From NCBI GenBank assembly GCA_003565095.1, contig PXDI01000376.1, positions 1 to 9,021 on the forward strand: DNA of 9,021 nt. The letters run 5' to 3'. Shown here one piece after another: positions 7,393 through 9,021 of the stretch. The notes beneath the pieces were generated by a model that saw only the letters and a program-made list of their open reading frames with translations, was not told the origin of the DNA and ran no database searches. The stretch comes from PVC group bacterium (GTDB lineage: Bacteria > Verrucomicrobiota > Kiritimatiellia > UBA8416 > PXDI01). Positions within the stretch are counted from its first letter, which is position 1. Every line of letters begins with the position of its first letter. The position numbers and the translations under genes are program-made.

Positions 7393-8472
7393 ATGTGGCA
7401 TCGTAAAATCGTGTATATGGCTTTGTTTGGCATTATGCTGTTGCTCAACGTAAGTTGTGCCACACGCAAACCTGCGCCGCAGATTGATTTGGCGCAACTG
7501 TTGCGCACTCTCGAGGAGTCCGGGCGCAACGGCGTCTCCCCGCCGCGCCATGCCACTCCGCAGGATCCCGATGCTCCTGACCAACCTGTTTCTGCGGGGA
7601 TGCCGCCGCGTCCCGGCACCGGCACCCAGGATGTTGAGGCGGTTGCCCCGGATAGAGTGCTGACCATCCAGCCCGATGCCCTGATTCAGGTGACTGTGCA
7701 GGAAGATCCCAGTCTGGATGGCAGTTACATCGTAAATGAGCTTGGCGCTATAGATCTGGGTTATATCGGTCCGGTTATTTTGTACAACCAGACAGAACAA
7801 AAGGCTGCCGAGAAAATCCGCGAGGTCCTGATCGGACGCGATTTCAGACAGGCGACGGTAAGGGTGCGTATTCTCAGGGCCTCCTACGATAAAATCAGGG
7901 TTACCGGTGCGGTCAACCGCCCGGGAATGATCCGGGTGGGGGCCGGCGATTCAATTTCTTTGAATGATGCGCTGTTGCGCGCGGGCGGCTTACGTCCGGC
8001 AGTGCGCGGGGCACAGGTAAGAATTGTTCGTGACGGGCTGCTTTCCGCGGTTGCCTCATCGATGGAGGGCGACGTTTATCCGCTGGTGAATGAACGCGGA
8101 GAACCATCGGTTCCCAATGTGTATTTGCGCAACAATGACCTTGTTACAGTTTTCTCACGCGCACAGGAGGCCGCAGTTGAAATGGGCGAGAAGCAGGTCA
8201 TCGTTCTCGGCGAAGTCAACCGCCCGGGGGTATACTCTTTTGCGCCTGGGGAACCTTGCACCATGCTTCATCTGCTTTTCAAGATGGGCGGGCTTCCGCA
8301 ATATGCCAACCGTCGCGCTGTTGAGATAATCCGGCAGGATTCCGGCGGCCGTGAGATCACCATAACCGTGGATGCCGATCGCATTTTGCGATTTGGTGAC
8401 CCGGATGATGATGTCCCGCTTGAAAACGGTGACCGCATCAGGGTTCCCCCCAGGCGTTTGAGCTTGTTCTGA
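7393..8472 (+). CDS. Polysaccharide export (OPX, Wza-like) lipoprotein with PES and two SLBB domains
   Basis: With ATG 7393 the product has 359 residues. It begins with a lipoprotein-like signal (MWHRKIVYMALFGIMLLLNV then Ser-Cys22). The lipobox is imperfect because Asn, not Leu, is at -3. A Pro-rich linker spans about 45-85. The polysaccharide export (PES) domain follows at about 90-165 (LTIQPDALIQVTVQEDPSLD, then GAIDLGYIGPV). Two SLBB domains come next, at about 168-215 (VTGAVNRPGMIRV, then LLRAGGL) and about 268-353 (VLGEVNRPGVYSF, then LFKMGGLPQ). The protein ends directly after the second SLBB domain (NGDRIRVPP plus six residues). It therefore lacks the C-terminal amphipathic helix that forms the outer-membrane pore in E. 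coli Wza. The inferred role is a periplasmic/outer-membrane channel for polysaccharide export, working with the following Wzz-type gene and perhaps the upstream beta-barrel. A TTG start at 7348 (374 residues) is the alternative. Confidence 0.88.
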   Translation: MWHRKIVYMALFGIMLLLNVSCATRKPAPQIDLAQLLRTLEESGRNGVSPPRHATPQDPDAPDQPVSAGMPPRPGTGTQDVEAVAPDRVLTIQPDALIQVTVQEDPSLDGSYIVNELGAIDLGYIGPVILYNQTEQKAAEKIREVLIGRDFRQATVRVRILRASYDKIRVTGAVNRPGMIRVGAGDSISLNDALLRAGGLRPAVRGAQVRIVRDGLLSAVASSMEGDVYPLVNERGEPSVPNVYLRNNDLVTVFSRAQEAAVEMGEKQVIVLGEVNRPGVYSFAPGEPCTMLHLLFKMGGLPQYANRRAVEIIRQDSGGREITITVDADRILRFGDPDDDVPLENGDRIRVPPRRLSLF

Positions 8473-8512
8473 GCCGGCGGTTGCAAGCAGGGGACAATAG
8501 CATAAGGCTGAT

Positions 8513-9021
8513 ATGGTTTCAGAATCAAAAAAAATTGATGTCCGTATCTATATCGGGATTCTCTTCTTCCGTTGGAAGATAATTGCCATGTGCTTCCTGT
8601 ATGCTTTGCTGGCGGCTGTGATCTATTTGCATTTTTCTACCAGTATTTATGAGACGAGCTGCCGGATAATGGTTTACCGAGATCCTAATCTGGTCATTGC
8701 CCGGGACACTTCACCATGGCAAAGCCTGGCGGCGCACTCCTATTTATTGCGCAGTGGACCCTTGCGGCAGCGTACCGCCCGCACCCTTGTTGCAGAATGG
8801 GGCGAAGCCATGGGGGGCATTCAACGAATGACCCTGCCGGTCATTGTGGGGCGTGAGCGCGGTCTTGCAAACACAATTGTGGTCAGTGTGCGCTCACCGA
8901 ATCCGGCCTATGGAGCGGCGTTTTTGCAAAGGTTGATCGAGGAACATCAGGAAGAGTGGCACACCCTTCAAATGGAGGCATCCGATTCCGCCGCGCGCCT
9001 GCTGGAAACCGAGCTGGTAAG
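8513..9021 (+). CDS. Wzz/GumC/Wzc-type polysaccharide chain-length determinant, N-terminal part (3' end outside window)
   Basis: An open frame starts at ATG 8513, five bases after AAGG (8504-8507), and runs off the right edge after 169 codons. Residues 22-40 form the first membrane helix after a short basic N-terminus. The periplasmic part then starts with SIYETSCRIMVYRDPN (about 44-59), the typical early beta-strand of Wzz-domain proteins. The segment IVVSVRSPNPAYGAAFLQRL (about 122-141) matches the family pattern in which a strand is followed by 'S-x-x-P-x-x-A' and a long helix. The last residues (EEHQEEWHTLQMEASDSAARLLETEL) look like the start of the long coiled-coil stalk. Such proteins sit in the inner membrane, control polymer length and dock to OPX proteins, which fits its place 40 bases after the OPX gene. 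Whether it carries a C-terminal tyrosine kinase domain (Wzc/BY-kinase) cannot be seen. Confidence 0.85.
   Translation, partial: MVSESKKIDVRIYIGILFFRWKIIAMCFLYALLAAVIYLHFSTSIYETSCRIMVYRDPNLVIARDTSPWQSLAAHSYLLRSGPLRQRTARTLVAEWGEAMGGIQRMTLPVIVGRERGLANTIVVSVRSPNPAYGAAFLQRLIEEHQEEWHTLQMEASDSAARLLETELV

Noticed and set aside
7390..7800. 136-codon open frame on the - strand over the start of the OPX gene
   Set aside because: It is antisense to the PES-domain coding region, shows no domain-like pattern, and would have to begin inside that gene.
8473..8512. Possible terminator or promoter between the OPX and copolymerase genes
   Set aside because: The 40 bases show no convincing stem-loop with a T-run and no paired -35/-10 boxes; only a short AAGG ribosome site is seen.

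Overview
The window is a polysaccharide biosynthesis, export and surface-anchoring locus. All six recognised genes lie on the + strand and are tightly packed, covering almost all of the 9 kb. The genes are GC-rich, with a two-membrane (Gram-negative) protein set: an outer-membrane beta-barrel, an outer-membrane polysaccharide export (OPX) lipoprotein, an inner-membrane polysaccharide copolymerase and an exosortase. Exosortases plus very long TPR proteins are common in environmental Gram-negatives such as the PVC group (Verrucomicrobia, Kiritimatiellae, Lentisphaerae, Planctomycetes) and in PEP-CTERM proteobacteria. I lean towards a PVC-like bacterium, but the window has no taxonomic marker.

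Layout: (1) 1-131, the last 42 codons of a gene that looks like orotate phosphoribosyltransferase (pyrE). (2) 155-1828, a multi-pass GT-C type glycosyltransferase (family 39/PMT_2-like). (3) 1825-3246, a signal-peptide-bearing outer-membrane beta-barrel overlapping gene 2 by ATGA. (4) 3250-7278, a 1342-residue fusion of a complete exosortase (Cys181/Arg226/His247), an extra membrane helix and about 1000 residues of TPR-like helical repeats. (5) A 114-base gap with a candidate promoter, then 7393-8472, an OPX lipoprotein with one PES and two SLBB domains. (6) 8513-9021, the N-terminal part of a Wzz/GumC/Wzc-type chain-length determinant, cut by the window edge.

How they may work together (inference): the GT-C enzyme moves a sugar from a lipid carrier on the periplasmic side. 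The Wzz-like copolymerase and the OPX protein carry a polymer across the envelope. The OPX protein stops right after its second SLBB domain and lacks the C-terminal helix with which E. coli Wza spans the outer membrane, so the separate beta-barrel is a good candidate for the outer-membrane pore. The exosortase would cut and anchor proteins with C-terminal sorting tails encoded elsewhere. Its fused TPR tail is predicted to be periplasmic and could tie protein sorting to the export machine, replacing the separate PrsT-type TPR lipoprotein of classical PEP-CTERM loci.

The point most worth following up is the exosortase-TPR fusion placed directly after the beta-barrel gene and before a truncated-type OPX gene. 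No RNA genes, CRISPR arrays, insertion sequences or convincing terminators were seen.
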